NCBI GenBank assembly: GCA_024397935.1
Contig: CP073743.1
Coordinates: 2,170,001-2,234,000 of the forward strand
DNA length: 64,000 bases
Reading direction: 5' to 3'
Source of the DNA: a bacterium SCSIO 12844
GTDB lineage: Bacteria; Pseudomonadota; Gammaproteobacteria; Francisellales; Francisellaceae
The position numbers were made by a program, and so were the translations under genes. This document shows positions 1-9,276 of the stretch, piece by piece (the first letter of the stretch is position 1; each line of letters opens with the position of its first letter). The notes beneath the pieces were generated by a model. That model ran no database searches. It was given only the letters and a program-made list of their open reading frames with translations, and was not told where the DNA came from.

Positions 1-1265
1 CTGACATAAAATATTAAAGACCCTAGTGATACAACAGTTACACCAACTAATGCATAGCTTTCAGCACCAACATAGGCTGCAAAACAAAAACACATTGCAA
101 CAACTGCTGTCACTGTAATGGTAAAATGTTTAACAGGATGCTCAACTACATCAACTAAATTTAGCGCTGAGTAAAAATAAGGCAAAATTGTCATTAAAAC
201 TGCAATAGAAATAACCTGACCAAATATACCAGCAGTTGTTTTAGAGCCTAACATTACAAGAATCATTAATATACTCATACCTAATGCAGTTAATAATAAA
301 CCTTTTACTGGTGTATTACTTTCATTTAATTGGCCAAATACTTTAGGTAATGTTCCATCATGTGCAGCCCTTGCACCTGCTTGAGCTGTTAACATCATCC
401 ATGAGCCTAAAGATGCTAGACATGCAAAAGCAACCACTGCTGATACAAGTGGAGTAGTCCAACTTCCAAACATATAGCTAACTGTTAATGAAAATGGTGC
501 TGACGAATGAGCAACATCGCTATTTGATAACATACCTGATATTGCTGTACAAGATAGAAAATAAACGATAGCTGCAATGCTAACACCAATCATCGTAGCA
601 CGAGGAATGGTTACCTTGGGGTTTTTAACTAAGTTTGAATTCACTGAAGCACTTTCAATACCAATAAAGCTCCAAATACATAATAAAACACCACTAAATA
701 CAGCATGAGTACTCGAATTCCCCGAACTATTCCAATTCTGAACAAATAAATCTGGACTAAAATAAAACCAGCCGGCTAAGCCTGTTAAAAGCACTGGAAT
801 TAATAATAAAACAACACCAATTGATACCAAGCGACCTATCCATTTTGCACCCAATAAATTTAAGCCAACAAAAAGCCAGATGATAATAATTGTGGCAATA
901 CTTGATATAATTGGATCATTTAATGCTGGTATAAATGTTGATAAATAAGCAACGCCTGTAATTGCAATGGCCAAATTTCCCACCCAGTTAGCATTAAAAT
1001 ATAAAACTCCTGTCTGAAATCCTAAAATTGGTGCAACTTCTCCAGCATAACCAACGGGCCCACCTTCTTGAGGATTTTCTGCACCTAAACGCGCATAGAC
1101 ATAAGCTAATGCAACAGCGCCAATTGAGGCGATGATCCAGCTAATAAATGTCACTGAGCCAATTGCTGCTAAATTAGCTGGTAACAAAGCAATGCCTGAG
1201 CCCATCATATTACCTGCAACAATTGCTGAACAAGCAATAACGCCTAACTGATTATTATTTGACAT
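1..1265 (-). CDS. cadB: CadB-type lysine/cadaverine antiporter (3' end outside window)
   Basis: Reading the minus strand from the ATG at 1265 gives an open frame of 421 codons running off the window start. The protein is an APC-superfamily basic amino acid/polyamine antiporter of the inner membrane. Its N-terminus carries the CadB/PotE signature VAGNMMGSGIALLPANLA, and blocks such as NPQEGGPVGYAGE, FQTGVLYFNANWVGNLAI and SLGSWMMMLTAQAG closely match E. coli CadB as I remember it. CadB has 444 residues, so only about 20 are missing. In E. coli CadB exchanges external lysine for cadaverine made by CadA. No lysine decarboxylase lies in the window, although one could lie just beyond position 1. 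The gene diverges from a lysine-degradation operon, so lysine uptake is the likely role here. An AGGGGAAG ribosome site precedes the start. Confidence 0.9.
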   Translation of the reverse strand, partial: MSNNNQLGVIACSAIVAGNMMGSGIALLPANLAAIGSVTFISWIIASIGAVALAYVYARLGAENPQEGGPVGYAGEVAPILGFQTGVLYFNANWVGNLAIAITGVAYLSTFIPALNDPIISSIATIIIIWLFVGLNLLGAKWIGRLVSIGVVLLLIPVLLTGLAGWFYFSPDLFVQNWNSSGNSSTHAVFSGVLLCIWSFIGIESASVNSNLVKNPKVTIPRATMIGVSIAAIVYFLSCTAISGMLSNSDVAHSSAPFSLTVSYMFGSWTTPLVSAVVAFACLASLGSWMMLTAQAGARAAHDGTLPKVFGQLNESNTPVKGLLLTALGMSILMILVMLGSKTTAGIFGQVISIAVLMTILPYFYSALNLVDVVEHPVKHFTITVTAVVAMCFCFAAYVGAESYALVGVTVVSLGSLIFYV

Positions 1266-1445
1266 GAACAAACTTCCCCTATATCACAGAACATACAAAT
1301 TAAGTAAATAGAATCATTTATATGTAATATTAGTTTGAGATTTTTTATTTTAGAGAGAATATACACAATTAAATTAAATTGACAAAAACATTAAAGCAAT
1401 TATTTAAAGTTAAATTGATATAAGTCAAGAAATATAAAAAGTGAG

Positions 1446-1634
1446 CTATTCTTTATGATTATTTTTCTTCTTTTTAATTGAAAATTGAATCCATGCGATT
1501 AAAAACCAAATAATTGGTACAATAAATAATACACCAGTAATAACAATTGCAATCATACTTATCTGGCCACCTAAAACTTTAATTAGTAATAGCAGAAAAA
1601 ATATTAATCCAAATAAAAACGGAATAAGTACCAT
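1446..1634 (-). CDS. Small two-helix membrane protein, unknown function
   Basis: This 62-residue frame encodes two strongly hydrophobic stretches (about residues 3-20 and 26-48) followed by a basic tail, IKKKKNNHKE. That layout fits a small inner-membrane protein with a cytoplasmic C-terminus. It lies upstream of the cadB-like gene on the same strand, about 180 bases away. The ribosome site is weak (GGG about nine bases before the ATG). I recognise no family. It may be a genuine small gene or a chance AT-rich frame; the well-formed helices and positive-inside tail favour a real gene. Confidence 0.45.
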   Translation of the reverse strand: MVLIPFLFGLIFFLLLLIKVLGGQISMIAIVITGVLFIVPIIWFLIAWIQFSIKKKKNNHKE

Positions 1635-1999
1635 TTAATTCAACCCATACTTATTTTTATCTTCACAAATAGTATAACACCAAAATTATCGCAGCGCGTC
1701 AAAGTATAGTAAAGCTTATTAATTGACTTCTATATGCGTTTTTAAAGAAAATCAGTCTATTAATAAGCATGTTTTATTATAACTAATATATATATTTCAA
1801 ATAGTTACAGAAAAAATAATTAACCATTACTATTGATCAGATTGATTATATTGATAATTAAATAGACTCTTTAAATATCAAGTTCACCTTTACACTCATT
1901 CGAAAATATAAAATACTGATACCGGGAAAAATTTAAGCATATACAAAGTTTAGTTGTGCAAATATTGAAAATCGTAAAGATTAACCAAGGAGGTTACAC
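1635..1999. promoter_or_regulatory. Divergent intergenic region with a 10-bp inverted repeat
   Basis: These 365 bases separate the minus-strand cadB side from the plus-strand lysine operon. A perfect inverted repeat (GCTTATTAAT at 1714-1723, ATTAATAAGC at 1759-1768) is spaced by 35 bases, and a TTGACT hexamer overlaps the first arm. It could be an operator for a local regulator; that is inference. A strong ribosome site, AAGGAGG, sits at 1986-1992 before the first lysine gene. I see no lysine riboswitch fold and no other gene. Confidence 0.4.
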
Positions 2000-3163
2000 A
2001 TGCATCATATTCTTGTTTTAGGTTCAGGAAAAATCGGCACATTAGTTGCAAGCTTATTAGCTGACTCAGGTGACTACCAAGTTTATTTAGGTGACTTAAA
2101 AGAGCCTGAAAAAACGCCAAACACAAAAACGAAAATTACAACACTTTCATGTGATATCAATGATCATGGACACCTAAGCGCATTAATCAAAAAGTTTGAT
2201 ATTCAATCTGTTGTTTCATGCCTACCTTATTTTTGCAATCCAAAAGTTGCACAAGCTGCAGCAGAGCATAAATTAAACTATTTTGACTTAACTGAAGATG
2301 TTGAGGTGACTAAAAAAGTCCGTACGCTTGCTACAGATAATGAGACTGTTTTTATTCCACAATGTGGTTTAGCACCTGGATTTATTAGTATTGTTGCTAA
2401 TGATCTAATCAAAAAGTTTGATGAAATTGAGCACGTTAAAATGCGTGTTGGTGCTCTACCATTAAATGTTAGTAACCCACTGCAATACGCATTAACCTGG
2501 TCAACTGATGGCGTTATTAATGAATATGGAAATCCATGTGAAATTCTAGCGAATAGTGAAAAAACACTTGTTCCAGCTTTAGAAGGTTTAGAAGAAATCC
2601 AACTAGATGGTTTAAATTATGAAGCTTTTTATACTTCTGGAGGTGTTGGCTCTTTAATTGATACTTATAGAGATAAAGTTAAAAACATGGACTATAAGAC
2701 CATGCGTTATCCTGGTCACTGTGAAAAATTACAGTTTTTAATGAATGATCTTGGCTTAAACCAAAAACGTGACGTACTTAAAAATATTCTTGAAGATATT
2801 ATACCTGAAACAAAACGTGATGTTGTCCTTGTCTATGTTTCAGTATTAGGTACGATTGATGGTAAATTGATTGAAGAAAACTATGCAGAGAAATTCTATC
2901 CTAAAACATTATTTGGAGAAACTTTTACTGCAATTCAGATGACAACTGCCTCTGGTATTTGCGCCGCAATCGATATGGCTGTTGTAGAAAAAACATTAAA
3001 AGGACCATTAGCAACACAAGAAGAGATTAATTTTACACATTTCTTAAACAACCGCTTTGGTAGCTATTACAACAAAAATACCAATAACACTTCATTTGGA
3101 TCTTCTAGCCTAAAAAAGACTCAAACCGTTACAAATAATGCTGAAGCAATCGCGGAGATTTAA
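2000..3163 (+). CDS. Lysine 6-dehydrogenase / saccharopine dehydrogenase family oxidoreductase
   Basis: The 387-residue protein starts with a Rossmann dinucleotide fingerprint (GSGKIG, residues 8-13) and carries the CGLAPGFISI block typical of the saccharopine dehydrogenase/lysine dehydrogenase family. Its length matches bacterial lysine 6-dehydrogenases, which oxidise L-lysine to allysine with release of ammonia. A saccharopine-dependent role cannot be excluded from sequence. It opens a three-gene operon: the next gene starts three bases after its stop and is an ALDH7, the enzyme that consumes allysine, followed by a 2-oxoadipate-type oxygenase. That order strongly supports a lysine-to-aminoadipate function. 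An excellent AAGGAGG site precedes the ATG. The enzyme should be cytoplasmic. The exact substrate is inferred from context. Confidence 0.8.
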   Translation: MHHILVLGSGKIGTLVASLLADSGDYQVYLGDLKEPEKTPNTKTKITTLSCDINDHGHLSALIKKFDIQSVVSCLPYFCNPKVAQAAAEHKLNYFDLTEDVEVTKKVRTLATDNETVFIPQCGLAPGFISIVANDLIKKFDEIEHVKMRVGALPLNVSNPLQYALTWSTDGVINEYGNPCEILANSEKTLVPALEGLEEIQLDGLNYEAFYTSGGVGSLIDTYRDKVKNMDYKTMRYPGHCEKLQFLMNDLGLNQKRDVLKNILEDIIPETKRDVVLVYVSVLGTIDGKLIEENYAEKFYPKTLFGETFTAIQMTTASGICAAIDMAVVEKTLKGPLATQEEINFTHFLNNRFGSYYNKNTNNTSFGSSSLKKTQTVTNNAEAIAEI

Positions 3164-3166
3164 ATA

Positions 3167-4756
3167 ATGGATACAACAATGACTGAATCACAAGCAACAA
3201 TACATGTATCATCTGAAAATCTTAGCTTAGATGATCAGATTAAAACAATTCTTAATACATTTGGACTAACTGAAAATCATAGTGGTACCGCAATTGGTAG
3301 TCACTGGCTTGATAATGATGCAAATAGTACGCTTGTATCACATACACCCATTACTGGTAATAAAATTACCAGTATAAAAACTACCTCCAATGCTCAACTA
3401 GATGAAGTAATTAAAAAATCTAATGATGCATTTACTCAATGGCGTCAAATACCAGCACCAAAACGTGGTGAACTTGTTCGCTTAATTGGTGATAGATTAC
3501 GTTATTACAAAGATGCCCTTGGTTCATTGGTTGCTTTTGAAATGGGTAAGTCAAAACAAGAAGGTGATGGTGAAGTTCAAGAAATGATTGATATGGCTGA
3601 TTTTGCTGTTGGTCAAGCACGCATGCTTTATGGTAAAACCATGCACTCTGAACGTCCAGAGCATCGTATGTATGAGCAATGGCACCCTTATGGTATTGTT
3701 GGTGTTATTAGCGCATTTAATTTCCCAGTTGCTGTTTGGTCGTGGAATGCATTTATTGCTGCAATTTGTGGTAATACCGTTATTTGGCGCCCATCTGAAA
3801 AAACACCACTTTGTGCATTAGCAGTACATAAAATATGCCAAGAAGTATTGAAGGAACACAATTACCCAGATGTTTTTTCACTGGTTGTATCAGATGATGT
3901 TGAATTTTCAAAATCATTTGTGAATGATACTCGCCTGCCAATGATCTCATTTACTGGATCTACACCTGTTGGCCGTCAAGTTGGTGGACAAGTTGCTGAA
4001 CGCTTTGGTAAAGCTTTACTTGAATTAGGTGGCAACAATGCTGCAATTATTGATGAAACTGCCGATCTAAAACGCACAATACCAGCTGTTGTATTTGGCG
4101 CTGTTGGTACAGCTGGACAAAGATGCACAACATTAAGACGTTTAATCGTTCATGAAAGTATCTATGAAACAGTTGTTAAAGAATTAGCTTCAGCTTATAG
4201 CAAATTAAAAATAGGTAATCCTTTAGATACGAATAACCATATGGGGCCACTAATCGATCAAGCTTCAGTTAATTGCTATTTGAGAGCGATTGAAGCGATT
4301 AATAAAGAAGGTGGCAAGGTACACTTTGGTGGCAAAGTAATTGACAAAGAAGGATTTTTTGTTGAGCCAACCATCATCGAAGCTAATCCAAACTGGAGCA
4401 TTGTAAATGAAGAAACATTTGCACCAATTCTTTATGTTATGCCATATAAAACAATTGATGAAGCCATTGCTATTAATAACCAAGTAGATTACGGCTTATC
4501 ATCAGCAATCTTCACTCAAAATATACGAACAGCTGAATACTTTTTATCAGCTAAAGGTAGTGACTGTGGTATTGCCAATGTTAATATTGGCACATCAGGT
4601 GCTGAAATTGGTGGTGCATTTGGTGGTGAAAAACACACAGGTGGTGGACGAGAAGCAGGTTCTGATGCTTGGAAAGCTTATATGCGTCGTCAAACTAATA
4701 CCATTAACTGGGGATTAGAAATGCCACTAGCGCAAGGTATTGAATTTAACTTATAA
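3167..4756 (+). CDS. amaB: ALDH7 (antiquitin-type) alpha-aminoadipate semialdehyde dehydrogenase
   Basis: This 529-residue aldehyde dehydrogenase has the hallmarks of the ALDH7/antiquitin group: [11 protein letters not shown] (184-194, with the oxyanion Asn185), the FTGSTPVGR nucleotide loop (262-270), [10 protein letters not shown] with the general base Glu286, and [11 protein letters not shown] with the catalytic Cys320. ALDH7 enzymes oxidise alpha-aminoadipate semialdehyde (allysine, in equilibrium with piperideine-6-carboxylate) to 2-aminoadipate using NAD(P). The gene follows the lysine dehydrogenase-like gene by three bases; a GGAG inside the upstream reading frame probably drives coupled translation. 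A second ATG at 3179 is an alternative start. All active-site residues are present, so it should be functional. The symbol follows the Pseudomonas lysine pathway and is assigned by role. Confidence 0.88.
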   Translation: MDTTMTESQATIHVSSENLSLDDQIKTILNTFGLTENHSGTAIGSHWLDNDANSTLVSHTPITGNKITSIKTTSNAQLDEVIKKSNDAFTQWRQIPAPKRGELVRLIGDRLRYYKDALGSLVAFEMGKSKQEGDGEVQEMIDMADFAVGQARMLYGKTMHSERPEHRMYEQWHPYGIVGVISAFNFPVAVWSWNAFIAAICGNTVIWRPSEKTPLCALAVHKICQEVLKEHNYPDVFSLVVSDDVEFSKSFVNDTRLPMISFTGSTPVGRQVGGQVAERFGKALLELGGNNAAIIDETADLKRTIPAVVFGAVGTAGQRCTTLRRLIVHESIYETVVKELASAYSKLKIGNPLDTNNHMGPLIDQASVNCYLRAIEAINKEGGKVHFGGKVIDKEGFFVEPTIIEANPNWSIVNEETFAPILYVMPYKTIDEAIAINNQVDYGLSSAIFTQNIRTAEYFLSAKGSDCGIANVNIGTSGAEIGGAFGGEKHTGGGREAGSDAWKAYMRRQTNTINWGLEMPLAQGIEFNL

Positions 4757-4774
4757 AAGAAAAGGATTTTAATT

Positions 4775-5596
4775 ATGAGTCAAATAACACTAAATCAATT
4801 ATTTGATCACCTTTGGCATCAATATATTTCTGAAAGCCCAGAAGCTGAAAAAATACATCAGTTATTTATTAGCCAAGGTGAAGAAGTTATTAATGATCAT
4901 ATTGCGATTCGTACCTTTAATGACCCTCGTGTTAATGTTGAGCACTTAGCGAAATTTTTTAAGCAGCTTGGTTATGAAGAAAAAGGTCAATATGATTTTG
5001 CATTGAAAAAATTAAATGCTAAACACTATGAACATAAAGACAATGCAGATTTACCAAAAATTTTCATCAGTGAGTTAAGAGTTGAAGATTTTAGTGTGCG
5101 CTTACAGTCTTATGTTACAGCTTTAATTGATCAAATAAGCCCTGATTTATTAACATCAACAGAATTACTTTATTCTGGCACCCCTTGGCAAACACCATTA
5201 GATTATGAAATTTACCAAAATTTATTATCTGAAAGTGAGTACGCTGCCTGGGTTTATGCTTTTGGTTTTAGGGCCAATCATTTTACAGTGAATGTTAACC
5301 ATATGAAGCAGCTAAATAGCATTGAAAAAGTTAACCAATTACTTAAGGATAATAGCTATCAGCTTAATACTTCAGGTGGTGAAATTAAAGGCACACCTAG
5401 TGATCTATTGGAGCAATCTAGCACGTTAGCGAATCAAGTTGAAGTACAGTTTAAGCAAGGTGGTCATGTTATTCCTAATAGTTATTATGAATTTGCCAAA
5501 CGCTATAAAGATAACTCAGGCAAACTATATCAGGGTTTTATTGCCGCTTCTGCTGATAAGATTTTTGAATCAACTGATACAAAGGCTACTAAATAA
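4775..5596 (+). CDS. DUF1338 2-oxoadipate dioxygenase/decarboxylase-like protein (HglS family, short form)
   Basis: The 273-residue product resembles the DUF1338 family, whose characterised member HglS converts 2-oxoadipate to D-2-hydroxyglutarate with an iron centre and O2. Visible hallmarks are DHIAIRTF (His42, Arg46), FRANHFTVNVNH (His169), the conserved GTPSDLLEQSSTLA block (207-220) and a late Glu (Glu239, in SYYEFAKRY), which fit a two-His/one-Glu metal site. Pseudomonas HglS is about 460 residues; this belongs to a shorter version. It ends the lysine operon, 18 bases after the ALDH7 stop, and supplies a logical third step. The aminotransferase that would make 2-oxoadipate from 2-aminoadipate is not in the window. 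Its stop overlaps the convergent integrase-like gene by eight bases. Confidence 0.75.
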   Translation: MSQITLNQLFDHLWHQYISESPEAEKIHQLFISQGEEVINDHIAIRTFNDPRVNVEHLAKFFKQLGYEEKGQYDFALKKLNAKHYEHKDNADLPKIFISELRVEDFSVRLQSYVTALIDQISPDLLTSTELLYSGTPWQTPLDYEIYQNLLSESEYAAWVYAFGFRANHFTVNVNHMKQLNSIEKVNQLLKDNSYQLNTSGGEIKGTPSDLLEQSSTLANQVEVQFKQGGHVIPNSYYEFAKRYKDNSGKLYQGFIAASADKIFESTDTKATK

Positions 5597-6695
5597 TTAA
5601 GTCATTATGTTGATGCAATCCGCTAACAACTGATTTAATACTACTATTTTCAAGTATCTTTGCTTCCTCACTTTGACTATTTTCTTTTAAGTATCCAACA
5701 GTTCCATCGATACTTTCTTGGATAATACGCTTGATGTGTGTTGTTGTTGCAACAGCACCAAAGCCTCTTTGTTTTGGAATTAATGGTACATTATCTGTTT
5801 TTGCGTGATTAGGTAAATCTGCTAACCCTAAATAATGCCGCCATCTTACCAAAACGTTTAATGCTTTTTGGTTTACTGGAAGTTTTCTATTATTATTCGT
5901 ATAAAAAAACCAATTACCAGAATCATCTTGAGAAAAATGATTCATCATCGGCATCGTTTTCTGTTTAACCGTTAGTTCTGCAATAGAAACTTTTAGATGG
6001 TATATCATACTTAGCACAAAATAAGCGCGCTCTATTGTAAACTGATTACTATGAAGCATTTTTTTGGTATGCATAATAATTTTTTCAACTTCTTTAGAAC
6101 TTAAAGTTGTATTTTTTTTCTCAGTTTGCATACTTACTTTTGGCGTTAACGAAAAACGATAACGTAATAAGATCATTGGGTTTTTTTTGACATACTTTTT
6201 ATTTAATAAAAAATTATAAAATGTACTTAAAATAGCGATTAATTCCTTTAATGAATCATTACTTAACTTAAATGGTTTATTTTTATATTTGTGAATACTC
6301 TTAAATTCCTCTCTAGTTAACTGAATCGCAAAAGGTCGCCAAGCTGGATTTTGAACACGTTTAAAACCTTCTCTTAAATAACGCCTGGCTTTAGTAAGGC
6401 CAACCCAACTTTCAGGCGGTGACTTACAAAATTGAATATAATTGTATAAGTCATCTGCTGTTAACTCTTTAATTGATTTATGTTTAATTAACCAGCACCA
6501 ATGCAACAACCTTTCTATTTCTCTTCTATATGAATTATACGTCCCCATATGTTTACTATAAAGCTTTAAAAATCTTTTTGCATAAAGATATTCTTCTTCA
6601 TTATGAACTTGGCTAGGAATAAAATTATTTTGGAAAGTATGCTCTACTGTATCAAATAAAGCTAACGGTGATTCAACTGAGTTATTTAACTTCAT
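5589..6695 (-). CDS. Degenerate tyrosine-recombinase-like protein lacking catalytic residues
   Basis: The 368-residue protein has the layout of a phage-type integrase: an N-terminal SAM-like helical domain (about 30-165), then a region resembling the catalytic core (SKEVEKII, an arm resembling LYGLGLRVSEL, GNWFFYTNNNRKLPVNQKAL). The key residues are missing. The box I arginine position reads Lys in HLKVSIAEL. The HxxR box cannot be found: where it should follow, the sequence reads SIKSVVSGLHQHNDLII and stops, about 80 residues short, so there is no nucleophilic Tyr. It is either a decayed integrase or a DNA-binding derivative. No phage genes or attachment repeats were noticed nearby. It converges on the lysine operon and overlaps its last gene by eight bases. 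Confidence 0.55.
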   Translation of the reverse strand: MKLNNSVESPLALFDTVEHTFQNNFIPSQVHNEEEYLYAKRFLKLYSKHMGTYNSYRREIERLLHWCWLIKHKSIKELTADDLYNYIQFCKSPPESWVGLTKARRYLREGFKRVQNPAWRPFAIQLTREEFKSIHKYKNKPFKLSNDSLKELIAILSTFYNFLLNKKYVKKNPMILLRYRFSLTPKVSMQTEKKNTTLSSKEVEKIIMHTKKMLHSNQFTIERAYFVLSMIYHLKVSIAELTVKQKTMPMMNHFSQDDSGNWFFYTNNNRKLPVNQKALNVLVRWRHYLGLADLPNHAKTDNVPLIPKQRGFGAVATTTHIKRIIQESIDGTVGYLKENSQSEEAKILENSSIKSVVSGLHQHNDLII

Positions 6696-6787
6696 TATTA
6701 TTATCTCTTTTGTTTTTAAACCTCCTAATATCTTATTATTTTAAAACTGATAAAAACCCATCAAAAATTGAGGTAAATTAATATTAT

Positions 6788-7078
6788 TTATTCAACTTCA
6801 ATTAATGCTTCTAATGCCTTAATTCTTTGTCTTAGCTCATAAATAATTGCAATTCCAGGCGCATTAACACCTAAATCTTTAGCTAAGCGAAGCGCTGATT
6901 TTACTCTTGTCAACTGATCACAAGCTATATAATAACTGCCATCTTTTTTAATGGCATAAACAACATCATGCTCAATCCACTCAATGACAACTTTATCAGA
7001 AACACTCAACATCTCTGATATTTGTTCTAATGAAAGTAAATCATTATCTGCAATAATACCTTTATGTAGTTTCATCAT
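6788..7078 (-). CDS. cbpM: Chaperone modulator CbpM
   Basis: This 96-residue protein has a MerR-like helix-turn-helix beginning (LLSLEQISEMLSVSDKVVIEWIEHD) and a C-terminal helix (ALEALIEVE), as in CbpM. CbpM binds the J-domain of CbpA and inhibits both its co-chaperone and DNA-binding activities. Its start overlaps the stop of the upstream J-protein gene by one base (TAATG), so the two are translationally coupled, the arrangement seen for cbpA-cbpM in E. coli. The protein is expected to be cytoplasmic. Confidence 0.85.
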   Translation of the reverse strand: MMKLHKGIIADNDLLSLEQISEMLSVSDKVVIEWIEHDVVYAIKKDGSYYIACDQLTRVKSALRLAKDLGVNAPGIAIIYELRQRIKALEALIEVE

Positions 7079-8031
7079 TATGCTCCTATTAAATCGCTAC
7101 GTGGGTCAAATGCCATTTTATTGCTCATTTCTTTATAAAAAGCTTTTTGCTCATCAGAAACTGCAGGCGGTAAAATCACATCTAGCACAACATAGAAATC
7201 TCCATTAGCGATACCTTTTCCTTTAAGACGCATTTTTTTACCTGTTTGTGTATGTGCTGGCACTTTAAGTTTAACTTGACCATTTGGTGTATTAATTGAA
7301 ATATCTTCACCTAAAGCTGCCTCCCAAGGCGCAATAGGAACATGAGAAAAAATATCGTTACCAACAACTTTAAATTGTTGTGTTGATTCTACATTTACTT
7401 CAATAAACAAATCACCATTTTGCCCTTTTCCATAACCTTCAGAACCTTGCCCCTTTAATCGAATCTGTTGACCATTGGTAATGCCTTTTGGTATTTTTAC
7501 TTTTAATTTTTTTTCCTTTTGGGTTAATTGACCACTTTGATTTATATCCTGATAGGTAAAATGTAAGGTTCTTTCAACACCTTTTAGGGCATCATCAATC
7601 GATATATTAACCTTTGTATGCAAATTTTGTCCTGGTATATCAAATGATGTACCTTGTGATTGATAACGTTTATAACTGCCTTGTTGTTTACGACCAAACA
7701 AATCTGCAAAAATATCTTCATAACCTTCAAAACCATGATATTGATCTGAAGAGGAATACTGATAATCACCTTGATTAGTTGATGTATGCCCTCCTTTAGC
7801 CATTGAATCCTTCGCCTGCTGCCACTGACCTCCAAACTGATCATATAGCTTTCTTTTTTCTTCATCTTTTAATACTTCATAAGCATCTTGAACCTGCTTG
7901 AATTTATCTTCAGCATCTTTTTCAGTACTTACATCAGGATGATACTTTTTTGCTAGACGTCGATATGCTTTTTTAATCTCTTGAGCACTCGCACTTTTAT
8001 TGACACCTAATAATTGATAATAATCTGCCAT
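7078..8031 (-). CDS. cbpA: CbpA, curved-DNA-binding DnaJ-type co-chaperone
   Basis: The 317-residue protein has an N-terminal J-domain (1-70) with the Hsp70-stimulating HPD motif at 31-33, a Gly/Gln/Ser-rich linker (about 75-125), and the paired C-terminal beta domains of class II J-proteins ([16 protein letters not shown], then [10 protein letters not shown] and [10 protein letters not shown]). There is no CxxCxGxG zinc finger, which separates it from DnaJ. CbpA cooperates with DnaK and binds curved DNA in stationary phase. It is followed directly by its modulator cbpM in an overlapping two-gene operon. Confidence 0.9.
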   Translation of the reverse strand: MADYYQLLGVNKSASAQEIKKAYRRLAKKYHPDVSTEKDAEDKFKQVQDAYEVLKDEEKRKLYDQFGGQWQQAKDSMAKGGHTSTNQGDYQYSSSDQYHGFEGYEDIFADLFGRKQQGSYKRYQSQGTSFDIPGQNLHTKVNISIDDALKGVERTLHFTYQDINQSGQLTQKEKKLKVKIPKGITNGQQIRLKGQGSEGYGKGQNGDLFIEVNVESTQQFKVVGNDIFSHVPIAPWEAALGEDISINTPNGQVKLKVPAHTQTGKKMRLKGKGIANGDFYVVLDVILPPAVSDEQKAFYKEMSNKMAFDPRSDLIGA

Positions 8032-8266
8032 AAATAGTTACTCCGTTTTGATATCACTTAATTTTAAGCGAACTATAAAATTTTAATTTGTAAGCATTTA
8101 TATCTAAAGTCTTATTCAACCTCATAAGATAGCTATCAGTCAAGAGATTAGCATCATTTCTCATACTCAATTTATTGAATAAATCACAATATAAACTACA
8201 CTTTAATATGTCCAATTATTTAAATTGATCATTTAACAATAATTAATACAAATTTGAGGTCATTCA

Positions 8267-9199
8267 ATGAATAATAATTATCAAATTTTAGTTATCGATA
8301 ATGACCAAGAAGATCGACAACTAATTCGCCAGCTACTCGTCCAACAAAATCAACAGCAATTTGATATTAAAGAGCTATTTGATGCAGATTCTGCAATTAA
8401 ATACTGCCATTTACATACACCAGATTGTATTTTAGTTGACTACACACTACCAGGAATAAATGGACTTGATTTTATTAAAATGCTACATCAAAAGCTACCG
8501 AATCAGCTCCATAACATTATTATGCTTACCAACCAGGGCAGTAATGAAGTTGCAGCTAAAGCAATCAAATCAGGTGCAGTTGATTACCTAAGTAAGAATA
8601 AATTATCAGCACCAAAACTTACCAATACAATCAATGAAAGTATTAAGCGTATTAAATTTAAACAACAAAAAAGAGATAAAGAACAGAAAATTCATAAATT
8701 AATTGACTATGATCCGTTAACCAAACTAGCCAACCAAAATGCTTTTAGACACAAAATAGAACAATACTTTCATGCTGCACAGCGATATAGTCGCTTATCC
8801 GCATTACTTTTAATTGACCTAGATAAATTCCATTTAATTAATGACTCATTAGGCTATGAAGCTGGCGATCAATTATTGAAATTAATTGCAGAAAGAATTA
8901 ATAAAAATATCAGAACAAGTGATTTTGCTGCACGATTAGAAGAAGATCATTTTGCAATTATTCTAGATCAGATTAAAGAAACAGAGCATGCGACATACGT
9001 TGCTAGTAAGCTTATTGATGCCATTAATGAACCCTATGAAATTGATCATAAAACGATTCGAATATCAACTAATATTGGCCTTTGTTGTTTTCCTCAACAA
9101 TTTAATCTGCCAAGTGAAGTTATTGATCGTGCTAATGTTGCAATGTACTATGCAAAGTTGAATAAAAAACAAACATTATGGTATTATCCTAATATGTAA
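8267..9199 (+). CDS. Response regulator with a degenerate GGDEF domain
   Basis: The 310-residue protein pairs a receiver domain (1-125: acidic DNDQEDR, phosphoacceptor Asp58 in LVDYTLPG, Thr88, Lys110) with a GGDEF-type output domain (about 145-308). The GGDEF domain keeps the fold markers DYDPLTKLANQNAF, the metal-ligand Asp184 in LIDLDKFHLIND, and late AMYYAK. The signature itself reads LEEDH (224-228, in RLEEDHFAIIL) instead of GGDEF, so diguanylate cyclase activity is unlikely. It may act as a GTP or c-di-GMP sensor or in protein-protein signalling. No histidine kinase is adjacent. It stands alone with about 235 bases upstream, suggesting its own promoter. Confidence 0.85.
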   Translation: MNNNYQILVIDNDQEDRQLIRQLLVQQNQQQFDIKELFDADSAIKYCHLHTPDCILVDYTLPGINGLDFIKMLHQKLPNQLHNIIMLTNQGSNEVAAKAIKSGAVDYLSKNKLSAPKLTNTINESIKRIKFKQQKRDKEQKIHKLIDYDPLTKLANQNAFRHKIEQYFHAAQRYSRLSALLLIDLDKFHLINDSLGYEAGDQLLKLIAERINKNIRTSDFAARLEEDHFAIILDQIKETEHATYVASKLIDAINEPYEIDHKTIRISTNIGLCCFPQQFNLPSEVIDRANVAMYYAKLNKKQTLWYYPNM

Positions 9200-9276
9200 A
9201 CTATCAATAATTACTTGATCATTTAATCTAAGCTTATATACTGGAATTTCAGTATAATTTAGTCTAAAAATCAACA

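Noticed and set aside
1266-1999. Lysine riboswitch upstream of the lysine genes
   Set aside because: No conserved L-box sequence or multi-stem fold could be traced.
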